Below are positions 8,100-16,256 of a stretch of DNA of 64,000 nt, piece after piece. Source of the stretch: 2-02-FULL-66-14 sp964651335 (lineage in GTDB: Bacteria > Pseudomonadota > Gammaproteobacteria > Burkholderiales > SG8-39); NCBI GenBank assembly GCA_964651335.1, contig CAZYVT010000011.1, positions 22,626 to 86,625 of the forward strand, given 5' to 3'. Below the pieces are notes generated by a model. The model was given only the letters and a program-made list of their open reading frames with translations, had not been told where the DNA came from and made no database searches. Position 1 is the first letter of the stretch, and the number at the start of each line of letters is the position of its first letter. The position numbers were made by a program, and so were the translations under genes.

Positions 8100-10010
8100 T
8101 CATCTCAGTCGTGAAAACCTCCGGCTCGACCCTGGAAAGTCTACACCGTATGCCACGTAGCAGATCGCCCCTACGACCGCCGCGATCGGCAGGACGTGCG
8201 GGTCGAATGACTGCACTGTCGGCGCGGCAGTTGGCCCGAGTGTCATCAGTACTGCCCCAACAATCACGAACGCAATCGCAAGCCACTGGTAGAGCCGCAG
8301 GCCTGCGATCACCAACGTCTGCGGCTCGCCTCGAAAATGTTCTTCGACGAACCGGCCGAGGCCGACAAGCACGAAGTAGGTACCGGCTATGAACTGGAGC
8401 GGAGCCGCGATTGCCCAGAGGCGGATGAGAACCAGACCGACGAGCATCATCCAGATCATCGAGTAGAGGGGTGTCGGGTGCACTGGCACACCACCCAATG
8501 AGCTCAAACGCACCACTCGCGACAACGGGTGCTCATACCGTATGCCAAGGAAGCGAGGTGCCTCGCGGCCGTGGCAGCACCCTTGCACCAAGCAACGCAT
8601 CCGCCCGATCGCATGCGCGAAGCACGCGCCGATGCCGAATGACACGAAGAGGAGCCACGCGTCGGCGCCGACGACGCGGGCCCCGATCGCTACTACGATC
8701 ACCAAGACCACCGCACCAAAGTAGCCATACGGCCGTAGTAGCTGCGGGGACCCTTCCACGAGCTGCGCCCACAGCGCGCTGCCGAGCGCCGCGGCCACCG
8801 TCATGGAGACAAGCCAGATGACGTTCTGGCTCCCGGCGAGCGCCCCGGCGACGATGAACCCAACCGTTGCGCCCACACCCGCGTGGATACCGTGGCTCAT
8901 CAGGCGAACGGGGCCGATGGTGATTTCCCGCCACGAATTCGCAAGGCGCTCTGCTCCATCGCACACACGCCGCCAGATCGCCTCACGACGCACGACAAGC
9001 GCATATACCCCTAAACCCGCGATGACGTCCGCTGCGGCGTGCATTCCCGTCGTCACGCAGCTCGCTGCCTGCGCCGCAACGAACACCCACCAGAACCATC
9101 GCAGCCGTGGCCACCTCGATGCGTAGAGGCGCGCCGCAAGGCACGCCCACACGACGTGAAACGAGGGAAAGGCGGTCACCGGCTGGTCATCCTGCCGCTC
9201 CCAGGCCATGAGCATCTGCCACATTCCTTCGCCCGGCACTGGCTTTGCCTCGGCCACCAGAGGGAGCAGGAGGTAGAGCGGAATGATGATCGCGGTGGCC
9301 GAGATCCCTCCAAGCGCAAAGCGGCGAAGATCGCTGCTTCGTGATGCGGCGAGCGGCGCAAGAACCGCGAACGGGTACGTGGCCGCGTATATGGCCTCGG
9401 TCCAGGGGATGACTGGCAGCGACCGGTCCCACTCGAAATACGCCGATCGCGCGTCCGGCGGCACGCCGAGATACTCGATTCCCTCATACAGAACGAGCCA
9501 CGGCAGAAGCACTTGCAGGTAGACCGCGGCACGCTCGAAGGCCGATGGCGGCGCGTCCGTCTCGCCGGGCAATCGCAGAAGAGGCGCCGGCGGGATTCCG
9601 TAGCGGCGATGCGTGAAGTCCCGCTCGAAACCGGCGACGAACGCGATCGCCGAGAGCGCGAGCACCGGCGACACGATCCACAGCCCCGACGCCGACCGCG
9701 TCGCGAGCGAGACGCCGGCTGCCGCGAGGACCGCGCCGAGATAGATGGGGTGCGCGATGATGCCGTAGACGCCGCGCGTGACGAGCCGTTCCGGCGGAAA
9801 CGGACTCGCCGGCAGGCCGCCCCCGTGGACCCAAAGATCTCTTGTGGCCATCGCCATCAGCGCCAAGCCGGCCAGCGCCACCATCGCACCCGTTGCGATC
9901 GATCCGTACGCAGGAAGAGTGAGTACCGCCTCGAGGCAGATCGCCCACGCCACGAGCAGCGCCGGCAGCACTACCGAGAACAGCGCCGCGTACGCCACGC
10001 GCGCGCTCAT
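8100..10010 (-). CDS. membrane fusion: ICMT/NnrU-like methyltransferase + PAP2 phosphatase-like + Lgt-like domain
   Basis: This 636-residue polytopic protein appears to join three lipid-active membrane folds. Residues 1-190 resemble isoprenylcysteine or phospholipid methyltransferases (ERLVTRGVYGIIAHPIYLGA). Residues about 200-400 resemble PAP2/inositolphosphotransferase proteins, with FPSFHVVWA (about 280) and TGMHAAADVIAG (about 325). Residues about 410-636 resemble prolipoprotein diacylglyceryl transferase: RCLVQGCCHG (about 475), HPTPLYS (about 510) and GRFVEEHFRGEP (about 555). ATG 10010 overlaps the permease stop by ATGA; the open frame extends further upstream but without homology. It is the last gene of a four-gene coupled operon. 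Reaction and substrate are unknown. Confidence 0.75.
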   Translation of the reverse strand: MSARVAYAALFSVVLPALLVAWAICLEAVLTLPAYGSIATGAMVALAGLALMAMATRDLWVHGGGLPASPFPPERLVTRGVYGIIAHPIYLGAVLAAAGVSLATRSASGLWIVSPVLALSAIAFVAGFERDFTHRRYGIPPAPLLRLPGETDAPPSAFERAAVYLQVLLPWLVLYEGIEYLGVPPDARSAYFEWDRSLPVIPWTEAIYAATYPFAVLAPLAASRSSDLRRFALGGISATAIIIPLYLLLPLVAEAKPVPGEGMWQMLMAWERQDDQPVTAFPSFHVVWACLAARLYASRWPRLRWFWWVFVAAQAASCVTTGMHAAADVIAGLGVYALVVRREAIWRRVCDGAERLANSWREITIGPVRLMSHGIHAGVGATVGFIVAGALAGSQNVIWLVSMTVAAALGSALWAQLVEGSPQLLRPYGYFGAVVLVIVVAIGARVVGADAWLLFVSFGIGACFAHAIGRMRCLVQGCCHGREAPRFLGIRYEHPLSRVVRLSSLGGVPVHPTPLYSMIWMMLVGLVLIRLWAIAAPLQFIAGTYFVLVGLGRFVEEHFRGEPQTLVIAGLRLYQWLAIAFVIVGAVLMTLGPTAAPTVQSFDPHVLPIAAVVGAICYVAYGVDFPGSSRRFSRLR

Positions 10011-10768
10011 CGCGTCACGCGCATGCGCTTCGCGTACAGCGCGAGCGCCGCCAGCAGGAACGCGGTGCCGTATGCGAGCCCGTACGCCGCCAATGGGCCG
10101 ATGTGTTCGGACGTAAACGCCGACAGGTATGCGATCTGCGACGGGTAGTGCGCAGGCAGCGCTTCGATCAGCCACTTGCTCCGGGCGTTTTGGTAGTAGA
10201 TGGGATTCTGCAGCCAGCCGGCGTCGATGTTGATAAGAACGAGGATGGCGAAGATCGACTCCAGCTCGCGCCGAAAGAGCGTGCCGACCAGCAGCCCGTA
10301 GCATCCGTAGACGAACGCGCCGACGATGATGCCGAGCAGGACGCCTGCGGGAAACCGCGGGTTCGTGAAGAGCTCGAGCGCGAACCACGTATAGAGCGCG
10401 GTGGCCGCGATGATCCCCAGTAGCGCCGCAAGGCGCGCGGTGATGAGTTCGGTGGCCCGGAACCCACAGAGCACGAGGCGACGGTTCGCGTCCAGCTGGC
10501 GCTGGATGAGGTTTGAGGCGAAGAACGCGCTGATGAGCCCGGTCGCCGCGATGCTGATGAACAGCAGCGACTGGCGCCGTTCCTCGACCAGCGTGACGCG
10601 TTCACCCGCCGCAGCGAGTATGACCGGCACGAGGTTGCTTCCTACGGTAACGAACACTGCAGCGAAGAAAACAGCGGGCACGAAGAGCGCAAGCACGAGC
10701 ACGAGCCGCTTGCGTGTCAGTTCGCGCACGGTCATCGCGGCAGCCGTCACGACGTACACCACTCTCAT
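10007..10768 (-). CDS. ABC-2 type transporter permease
   Basis: The 253-residue protein has about six predicted membrane segments, with an extracytoplasmic loop near residues 40-75 (GSNLVPVILAAAGERVTLVEE), the usual layout of an ABC-2 export permease. The start overlaps the ATPase stop as ATGA, and its own stop overlaps the start of the fusion protein as ATGA, so the three proteins are probably made in fixed ratio. With the ATPase it should form a homodimeric exporter. The substrate cannot be read from sequence; the lipid-active fusion downstream suggests a lipid or lipidated product. Confidence 0.85.
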   Translation of the reverse strand: MRVVYVVTAAAMTVRELTRKRLVLVLALFVPAVFFAAVFVTVGSNLVPVILAAAGERVTLVEERRQSLLFISIAATGLISAFFASNLIQRQLDANRRLVLCGFRATELITARLAALLGIIAATALYTWFALELFTNPRFPAGVLLGIIVGAFVYGCYGLLVGTLFRRELESIFAILVLINIDAGWLQNPIYYQNARSKWLIEALPAHYPSQIAYLSAFTSEHIGPLAAYGLAYGTAFLLAALALYAKRMRVTR

Positions 10769-11376
10769 TGCAGCACGCCTGCATGCAGCTCGAGGATTCG
10801 CGTGAAGCGATCACGGTCGTGAGCGATGTGCGAGACGATTACGATCGCCGTACCGGCATCGCGCAGCGCCTCGGCGTAGGTCCAGAAGCTGAGATATGTC
10901 TCCCAGTCGAACGCAAGGTACGGCTCGTCCAGGATGAGCACATCCGGCCGCTGAAGCAGCGCGAGCGACAGATGGAGCTTCTGCCGCGTGCCGCCGCTCA
11001 GCTCGCTTATGCGCTCATTCACGTCCTGAGCGTAGCGGAACCGCGCGAGCAGCTCGTCGCGCAGCGCGAGCCAATTGGTGTCGCTGGCGATTCCGTAAGC
11101 GCGTGCGAAATAAGTGAAATGCTCGGCCACCGTCAGATCGGGGAAGATCTGCGGCTCCTGATCGCAGTAGCCCAGCCGCCCGGTGAGGCACACGCGACCC
11201 GAGTCGGGCCGGAGGAGCCCGACGATGATGCGCAGCAAGGTGGTTTTCCCGGCGCCGTTCTCTCCTACGAGTCCGAGGATCTCGCCCGCGCGTGCGTCGA
11301 ACGAGACCCCACGTAGTACGCTCCGCCTGCGGTACGACTTGGCGACATCGTTGACGGCGAGCGGCACTGCGGTCAT
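10765..11376 (-). CDS. ABC transporter ATP-binding protein (export type)
   Basis: The 203-residue ATPase carries all motifs: Walker A GENGAGKTT, Q-loop GYCDQEPQIF, signature LSGGTRQK, Walker B DVLILDEP and the switch His in IVSH. At about 200 residues it is the compact size of ABC-2 exporter ATPases. ATG 11376 overlaps the stop of the CrtC/AttH-like gene by ATGA, which supports this start over the longer open frame. It energises the permease encoded immediately downstream. Confidence 0.9.
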   Translation of the reverse strand: MTAVPLAVNDVAKSYRRRSVLRGVSFDARAGEILGLVGENGAGKTTLLRIIVGLLRPDSGRVCLTGRLGYCDQEPQIFPDLTVAEHFTYFARAYGIASDTNWLALRDELLARFRYAQDVNERISELSGGTRQKLHLSLALLQRPDVLILDEPYLAFDWETYLSFWTYAEALRDAGTAIVIVSHIAHDRDRFTRILELHAGVLQ

Positions 11377-12167
11377 CGAAACACCGCCACTTCGTGAATC
11401 GCGTAGCCGGTCTGCGCCGCTGCGTTTCCCTTCACAAGCGTTCCGGCGCTGCACCACTTGGTCTCGCGAAGCGCAAGGAGTGATTTCGGTACAACGGCTT
11501 TGAGAGGCGAAATCGTCGCAGCGATCTCAGCGAACGCCCGCGCGTGAAGTGTGCGGCGTTCGCCGAGCACGACCTCCACGCCTTCGGCGCATATGCTTTC
11601 GTCCGTCACTACGGCGGTGGGTGCCTTGATTCCGTCTACGAACACCCAGGCCTGCGGGGAATCGCCGCGCCAGTCAATCCACACCACGGAGCGGCTCACA
11701 GCCGCGTCGAGCCAGCGGCCCCAGCGAAGCTCGCGGATCGGCAGGCGCCACGGAGGCACGCTGATGAAGATGCGCTCGGCGTATCCGGAACCCTGCACGG
11801 GCGCGAATCCGCGCAGCTCCAACGAGACGACGGCGGCCGGCGCTTCGGCACGCCACTCCACGACGCCTGCATCGCAGTCGAGTAGCCGCTCCTCGATCGG
11901 TCGCTGCCGCGACTCGATGCCCACTACGCAGGCCAGCGCCGGCGCATACCAAGTGATCGTGTCGCCGGTCACCTCGGGCGGCGGTGCCGGCACGAGGCTT
12001 GATCGGCTGACAGGCGGTCGACCTGCCTCGTAGAGAGTGACGTTCTGCCAAGTTAAAGCGACACCACGCCACGCGAGCGATGCCCAATACCCGAAGACCG
12101 CGCGACCGTCGGCAGCCACGCAGTCGAAGTACCACTTCGTGAGCGTAAAAGGTGCGCGACCGTGCAT
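11373..12167 (-). CDS. CrtC/AttH-like (lipocalin-fold) protein, function unknown
   Basis: The 264-residue protein looks like a soluble beta-rich protein: KWYFDCVAADGRAVFGYWA near the start, then GSGYAERI and many alternating hydrophobic strands. This pattern resembles the CrtC/AttH family (hydroxyneurosporene-hydratase-like, two lipocalin-like barrels), which acts on hydrophobic substrates; the assignment is tentative. No signal peptide is evident. It is first in the operon and its stop overlaps the ABC ATPase start. In this context it could bind or modify the hydrophobic molecule handled by the exporter and fusion protein. That is inference. Confidence 0.5.
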   Translation of the reverse strand: MHGRAPFTLTKWYFDCVAADGRAVFGYWASLAWRGVALTWQNVTLYEAGRPPVSRSSLVPAPPPEVTGDTITWYAPALACVVGIESRQRPIEERLLDCDAGVVEWRAEAPAAVVSLELRGFAPVQGSGYAERIFISVPPWRLPIRELRWGRWLDAAVSRSVVWIDWRGDSPQAWVFVDGIKAPTAVVTDESICAEGVEVVLGERRTLHARAFAEIAATISPLKAVVPKSLLALRETKWCSAGTLVKGNAAAQTGYAIHEVAVFR

Positions 12168-12177
12168 GGCGTCATTG

Positions 12178-12321
12178 CTACGTTACGAGTCGCTGTTGCG
12201 CGCTCATCGCGAAACAGTTCGTGTCGATTCGGTCGGCGTTTCCATCGATCGAGACCTGCAGGCGCACGTCGCTGATGGTTTCGATGGCTTGGCCGGTCAC
12301 CCTATCTCGCAGTGTGATCAT
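12178..12321 (-). CDS. small hypothetical ORF
   Basis: The frame of 47 codons plus stop begins MITLRDRVTGQAIETISDV and ends just before the CrtC/AttH-like gene. It lacks a clear ribosome site and homology I can name, but it is on the same strand as, and 10 bp upstream of, the four-gene operon. It may be a true small first gene or the tail of a gene cut off when the region joined copy C of the lipoprotein at about 12360. Confidence 0.25.
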   Translation of the reverse strand: MITLRDRVTGQAIETISDVRLQVSIDGNADRIDTNCFAMSAQQRLVT

Positions 12322-12359
12322 CAATCAGTCTCGGTTCAAAGCGAGATGTGGGCGTCTAA

Positions 12360-12459
12360 CATGTTGGTGACCGTCCGGTCCGACGGGCACAGCCACACAT
12401 GCGGAAAGGGTGATCGCGGCGGCTGAAAGCGCGGCTGCGACGGGTTTGAAAGTTTTCAT
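12360..12459 (-). pseudogene. lipoprotein paralogue C, decayed by internal deletion
   Basis: From ATG 12459 the frame gives the same signal peptide as copy B (MKTFKPVAAALSAAAITLSA then Cys) and continues VAVPVGPDGH. It then jumps straight to sequence equivalent to TVTNMM of copy B and loses homology at about 12360. In copy B the two joined points both lie at GGTGACCGT (6600-6608 and 6761-6769), and copy C holds this 9-mer once. Copy C is therefore a deletion derivative and its frame is disrupted. Upstream sequence and boxes are retained. Confidence 0.8.
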
Positions 12460-12532
12460 CTGATCCTCCGTTCGAGTTGCAGGTTTCGTGTGTTGCCTGC
12501 GAACCCATCATCGAAGGCCGGGCCTGATGGCC

Positions 12533-12561
12533 CGCTTACGGGTTGCTTACAGATGACTTAC
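12533..12561 (-). promoter_or_regulatory. 11-bp-phased boxes upstream of decayed lipoprotein C
   Basis: CGCTTAC (12533), TGCTTAC (12544) and GACTTAC (12555) start 11 bp apart, 74-102 bp upstream of the copy C start, the same position as in copies A and B. The second and third boxes have drifted, in keeping with relaxed selection on a broken gene. Confidence 0.5.
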
Positions 12562-12606
12562 TGGTTCAAATGCCGGGAGGTGCATCGCGCCAAGCCGGGC
12601 GGCGCT

Positions 12607-14346
12607 TCAGTGTCCCCGCGCCACCCCTTCCCTTCTTGGATCCGCCCCACCCCGCCAGCCGCCCGGAACACTCTCGATCAAGTGCAGTCCACTGGTGAGG
12701 TCGATCGCGCTCACCTCGTGCCCGCGCTCGCGCAGCGCCGGCGCGAGCAACTCGTACACCGTGCCGCGCTCGATCTCGGTCGGGCCGTTGCGGCTGCCGA
12801 AGTTGGGGAGCGCCACAGCCGCCTGCGCTTCGAGCTTCCAGTCCAGCACCGCGACCAGCGCCTTTGCAACGTAGTTGATGATCGCGGGCCCGCCGGGCGA
12901 CCCTGCAATGAGACGGAGATTACCTTTCGCGTCGAACACCAGCGTGGGCGCCATGCTGCTGCGCGGCCGCTTGCCGGGCTCGACGCGATTGGCGACCGGG
13001 CGGCCGTCGCGCTCGGGAACGAACGAGAAATCGGTGAGCTGGTTGTTGAGGAGGAAACCCCGCACCATGATGCGGCTGCCGAACGCGTCCTCGATCGTCG
13101 TGGTCAAGGCCACTGCATCACCGCGCCGGTCGACGATCGAGACGTGGCTGGTACCGGTGAATTCCGTTTCCGCCGCTTCGCCGAGCAATGAGGACGCCGC
13201 CCGCGGCATGCCGGGCTGTGCCTGCCCCATGGAGCGCTCGCCCATGAGCCGGGCGCGTTCGTCGAGGTAGGCAGCGTCGAGCAGGCCTACGATCGGCTGC
13301 GGTACGAACGCGGGATCGGCGATGTAGCGGGCGCGATCGGCGTAGGCCAGCCGGCCGGCCTCGGAAAAAAAGTGCACGGCGTCGGCGGAGTTGGGCGGCG
13401 CGCGCCTGAATTCGGTGCGCTCGAGGATTCCCAGGATCTGAAGCACCGTCACACCGCCAGCGCTCGGCGGTCCCATGCTGCAGATCCGGTGCCCGCGATA
13501 CGGTCCGCACACCGGCTCACGTTCCAGCGCCACGTAATTTGCAAAGTCATTCAGTGCGAGGTCGCCGGGTTTCGCATGTGCGCGTACGGCGCGCACGATG
13601 TCTTCCGCGATTGCGCCTGAGTAGAACGCATCGGCGCCGAACCTGGCGATCGCGCGCAGCGTGGCCGCGTACTCGGTATTGACAATGCGCTCGCCGACGG
13701 GCCGTGCGCGATCACCCCCGCCGTAATACAGGCGGCGCGCGGATGGATCGTTGCGCAGCGCGCTCTCGCGCTCGAGCAGCCGATTGAGCCGTGGCGATGT
13801 GGGAAAACCGGATTCGGCGAGACGGATCGCCGGCTGAAAGAGCCGCGCCCAAGGCAACCGCCCATGGCGGCGATGCGCGAGTTCGAGCATGCGCAAGGCG
13901 CCCGGAACGCCGACCGAGCGGCCGCTCTCGATCCCCTTTTCCCGCGCCAGCGGCCGACCCGAGGCGTCCAGAAAGCGGTCCGGGCGCGCCGCCGCCGGCG
14001 CGGTCTCGCGACCGTCGTAGCTGCGCACGCGCCGTTCTGCTTTCGACCAGTGCAGCAGAAAGGCGCCGCCGCCGATTCCCGAGGATTGCGGCTCGACCAG
14101 CCCGAGCACCATTTGGACTGCGATCGCGGCGTCCACGGCGCTGCCGCCTGCGCGCAGGATTTCAACACCGGCTGCCACCGCGAGCGGATTCGCCGCCACC
14201 ACCATGAAGCGGGCGGCGAGGACAGCCTGTTTCTCTACCCGCCCGATGGCTGTTTCGGGCTGCGGCTGCGCGAGCGGAGCCTGTGCCGGGACCGCCGGGG
14301 CCGCGAGCGCCAGCAGCAGTGCCGCTGAAATCGCGAAAGTGCGCAT
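12607..14346 (-). CDS. ggt: gamma-glutamyltranspeptidase
   Basis: The 579-residue periplasmic Ntn-hydrolase has a cleavable signal peptide (ends near PAVPAQA). The autoprocessing nucleophile is Thr399 in GTSHVSIVD, which begins the small subunit. Substrate-site and fold signatures include GLVEPQSSGIGGGAF, SVGVPG, PPSAGGV and GSPGGPAIINY. Length is normal for the family. It cleaves glutathione and transfers the gamma-glutamyl group. It is divergent from the oxidoreductase operon with a 72-bp spacer. Confidence 0.93.
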   Translation of the reverse strand: MRTFAISAALLLALAAPAVPAQAPLAQPQPETAIGRVEKQAVLAARFMVVAANPLAVAAGVEILRAGGSAVDAAIAVQMVLGLVEPQSSGIGGGAFLLHWSKAERRVRSYDGRETAPAAARPDRFLDASGRPLAREKGIESGRSVGVPGALRMLELAHRRHGRLPWARLFQPAIRLAESGFPTSPRLNRLLERESALRNDPSARRLYYGGGDRARPVGERIVNTEYAATLRAIARFGADAFYSGAIAEDIVRAVRAHAKPGDLALNDFANYVALEREPVCGPYRGHRICSMGPPSAGGVTVLQILGILERTEFRRAPPNSADAVHFFSEAGRLAYADRARYIADPAFVPQPIVGLLDAAYLDERARLMGERSMGQAQPGMPRAASSLLGEAAETEFTGTSHVSIVDRRGDAVALTTTIEDAFGSRIMVRGFLLNNQLTDFSFVPERDGRPVANRVEPGKRPRSSMAPTLVFDAKGNLRLIAGSPGGPAIINYVAKALVAVLDWKLEAQAAVALPNFGSRNGPTEIERGTVYELLAPALRERGHEVSAIDLTSGLHLIESVPGGWRGGADPRREGVARGH

Positions 14347-14418
14347 CTGTTTAATCTAGCTCAACTCTCGCCCCGGCCCCCTCACTAGCATGGCCACTGG
14401 AGGACAGCCAGGGAAACC

Positions 14419-15009
14419 GTGTTCCAGATACGCATTCATGGCCGCGGCGGCCAGGGCGTGGTGACCGCCGCGGAGATGCTCTCGATCGCGGCATTTCGCG
14501 AAGGCCGGCACGCACAAGCTTTCCCGAGTTTCGGCTCGGAACGTACCGGAGCGCCGGTGGTCGCCTATTGTCGCATCAACGACCGCGAGATCCGGCTGCG
14601 CGAGCCGATCCTGCAACCCGATGCGCTGATCATCCAGGACCCGACGCTGCTGCACCAGGTCGACGTGTTCGGCGGGCTGGCGAAGGACGGTTACATCCTG
14701 ATCAACACCACGCGCACCTTCGACGCGCTCGGCGTGGGCGAATTCGTGCGCGACTTCGACGCCGGGCATCTGTGCACGGTGCCCGCAACGGAACTCGCGC
14801 TCAGGCACGTCGGCCGACCGGTGCCGAATGCCGCGCTGCTCGGCGGCTTTGCCGCCGCATCGGGCCGCATTTCGCTCGCGTCGGTCGCCGCTGCGATTCG
14901 GGAGACCTTCACCGGCAAGATCGCCGAGGGCAACGTGGCAGCCGCCACCGCAGCGTACGAACACGTGATGAAGAAAATCGGCGAGACGAGCCATGCTCAG
15001 GCAAATTGA
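14419..15009 (+). CDS. 2-oxoacid:acceptor oxidoreductase, gamma subunit
   Basis: The 196-residue protein starts at GTG 14419 after an AGGGA ribosome site and opens with FQIRIHGRGGQGVVTAAEMLS, the hallmark of gamma subunits of four-subunit pyruvate/2-oxoacid:ferredoxin oxidoreductases. FPSFGSERTGAPV is also typical. With alpha, beta and an iron-sulfur subunit it oxidatively decarboxylates a 2-oxoacid to acyl-CoA. Its end overlaps the alpha gene by 17 bp. The substrate is not fixed by sequence; pyruvate is the common case, but phenylglyoxylate enzymes of betaproteobacteria are built similarly. Confidence 0.9.
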   Translation: MFQIRIHGRGGQGVVTAAEMLSIAAFREGRHAQAFPSFGSERTGAPVVAYCRINDREIRLREPILQPDALIIQDPTLLHQVDVFGGLAKDGYILINTTRTFDALGVGEFVRDFDAGHLCTVPATELALRHVGRPVPNAALLGGFAAASGRISLASVAAAIRETFTGKIAEGNVAAATAAYEHVMKKIGETSHAQAN

Positions 15010-16246
15010 GGGTTCGCGCGCGGTCGCCGAAGCCGTCGCGCTCTGCCGCCCCGAGGTGATCTGCGCATACCCCATTTCGCCGCAGACGCATATCGTCGAG
15101 GCGCTCGGCGAAATGGTGAAAGCGGGCGAGGTGCCGCGCTGCGAATTCATCAACGTGGAATCCGAATTCGCCGCCATGTCGGTCGCGATTGGCGCTTCGG
15201 CCGCCGGCGCGCGCGCCTACACGGCGACCGCGAGCCAGGGGCTGCTGTACATGGCGGAGGCGGTGTTCAACGCCTCCGGCCTCGGCCTGCCGATCGTGAT
15301 GACGGTGGCCAACCGCGCGATCGGCGCGCCGATCAACATCTGGAACGACCACACCGATGCGATGAGCCAGCGCGATTGCGGCTGGCTCCAGCTGTTTGCG
15401 GAAAACAACCAGGAAGCGCTCGACCTCCATATCCAGGCGTTTCGCCTGGGCGAGGAACTGTCGCTGCCGGTCATGGTGTGCATGGATGGCTTCATCCTGA
15501 CCCACGCCTTCGAGCGCGTGGACATGCCGTCGCAGGAGCAGGTGGATGCGTATCTGCCGCCGTTCGAACCCAGGCAAGTGCTCGATCCTGCGGACCCGGT
15601 GTCGATCGGCGCAATGGTCGGTCCTGAAGCGTTCATGGAGGTACGCTACCTCGCGCACGCAAAACAGATGCGCGCGCTCGAACTGATTCCGGGCTGGTGC
15701 GAGGAGTTCAGGCGCGCGTTCGGGCGCGACACCGGCGGGCTCGTGCACACGTACCGCTGCGAGGATGCCGACACGATCGTCGTGGCGCTCGGCTCGGTGC
15801 TGGGCACGGTCAAGGACACTGTGGACGAGATGCGAGAGCGCGGCGCGAAGATCGGCGTGCTGGGGATCACGTGCTTTCGCCCCTGGCCATCGGCCGCCGT
15901 GCGCTCGGCCCTGGCGCGCGCGACGCGGGTGATCGTGCTCGAGAAAAGCCTTGCGGTAGGGCTGGGCGGAATCGTGTCCACCAACGTGCGCACCTCGTAC
16001 TCCGGCCGCCCGGATGCCGTGCATACCGTGATCGCGGGGCTTGGCGGGCGCTCGATCACGCGGGCGTCGCTCGCGCACGCGTTCGGCGAAGCGCTCGAAG
16101 GCCGGCTCGAGCCGCTGACGTTCCTCGACCTCGACCGCCCGCTCGTCGAGCGCGCGCTGGCGCGCGAGCGGGAAGTGCGGCGATCGGGCCCGCTCGCCGA
16201 GAATATCCTGCGCGATCTCAGGACAGTCGCTTCGCGCATCGGCTGA
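14993..16246 (+). CDS. 2-oxoacid:acceptor oxidoreductase, alpha subunit
   Basis: The 417-residue alpha subunit contains the pyrimidine-type region EVICAYPISPQTHIVEALGE and VESEFAAMSVAIGASAAGAR, then TATASQGLLYMAEAVFNASG, all conserved in this enzyme class. A C-terminal transketolase-like domain (GSVLGTVKDTVDEMRERG, LEKSLAVGLGG) follows. It overlaps the gamma gene and is 10 bp before the beta gene, so all are translated from one message. The subunit order gamma-alpha-beta plus GltD-like fits both pyruvate and aryl-2-oxoacid enzymes. Confidence 0.9.
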   Translation: MLRQIEGSRAVAEAVALCRPEVICAYPISPQTHIVEALGEMVKAGEVPRCEFINVESEFAAMSVAIGASAAGARAYTATASQGLLYMAEAVFNASGLGLPIVMTVANRAIGAPINIWNDHTDAMSQRDCGWLQLFAENNQEALDLHIQAFRLGEELSLPVMVCMDGFILTHAFERVDMPSQEQVDAYLPPFEPRQVLDPADPVSIGAMVGPEAFMEVRYLAHAKQMRALELIPGWCEEFRRAFGRDTGGLVHTYRCEDADTIVVALGSVLGTVKDTVDEMRERGAKIGVLGITCFRPWPSAAVRSALARATRVIVLEKSLAVGLGGIVSTNVRTSYSGRPDAVHTVIAGLGGRSITRASLAHAFGEALEGRLEPLTFLDLDRPLVERALAREREVRRSGPLAENILRDLRTVASRIG

Positions 16247-16256
16247 GACAGAAGCC

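Noticed and set aside
7948..8286. Minus-strand frame between the DUF4143 remnant and the fusion protein
   Set aside because: It overlaps both neighbours, is Cys/Arg-rich without homology and has no ribosome site.
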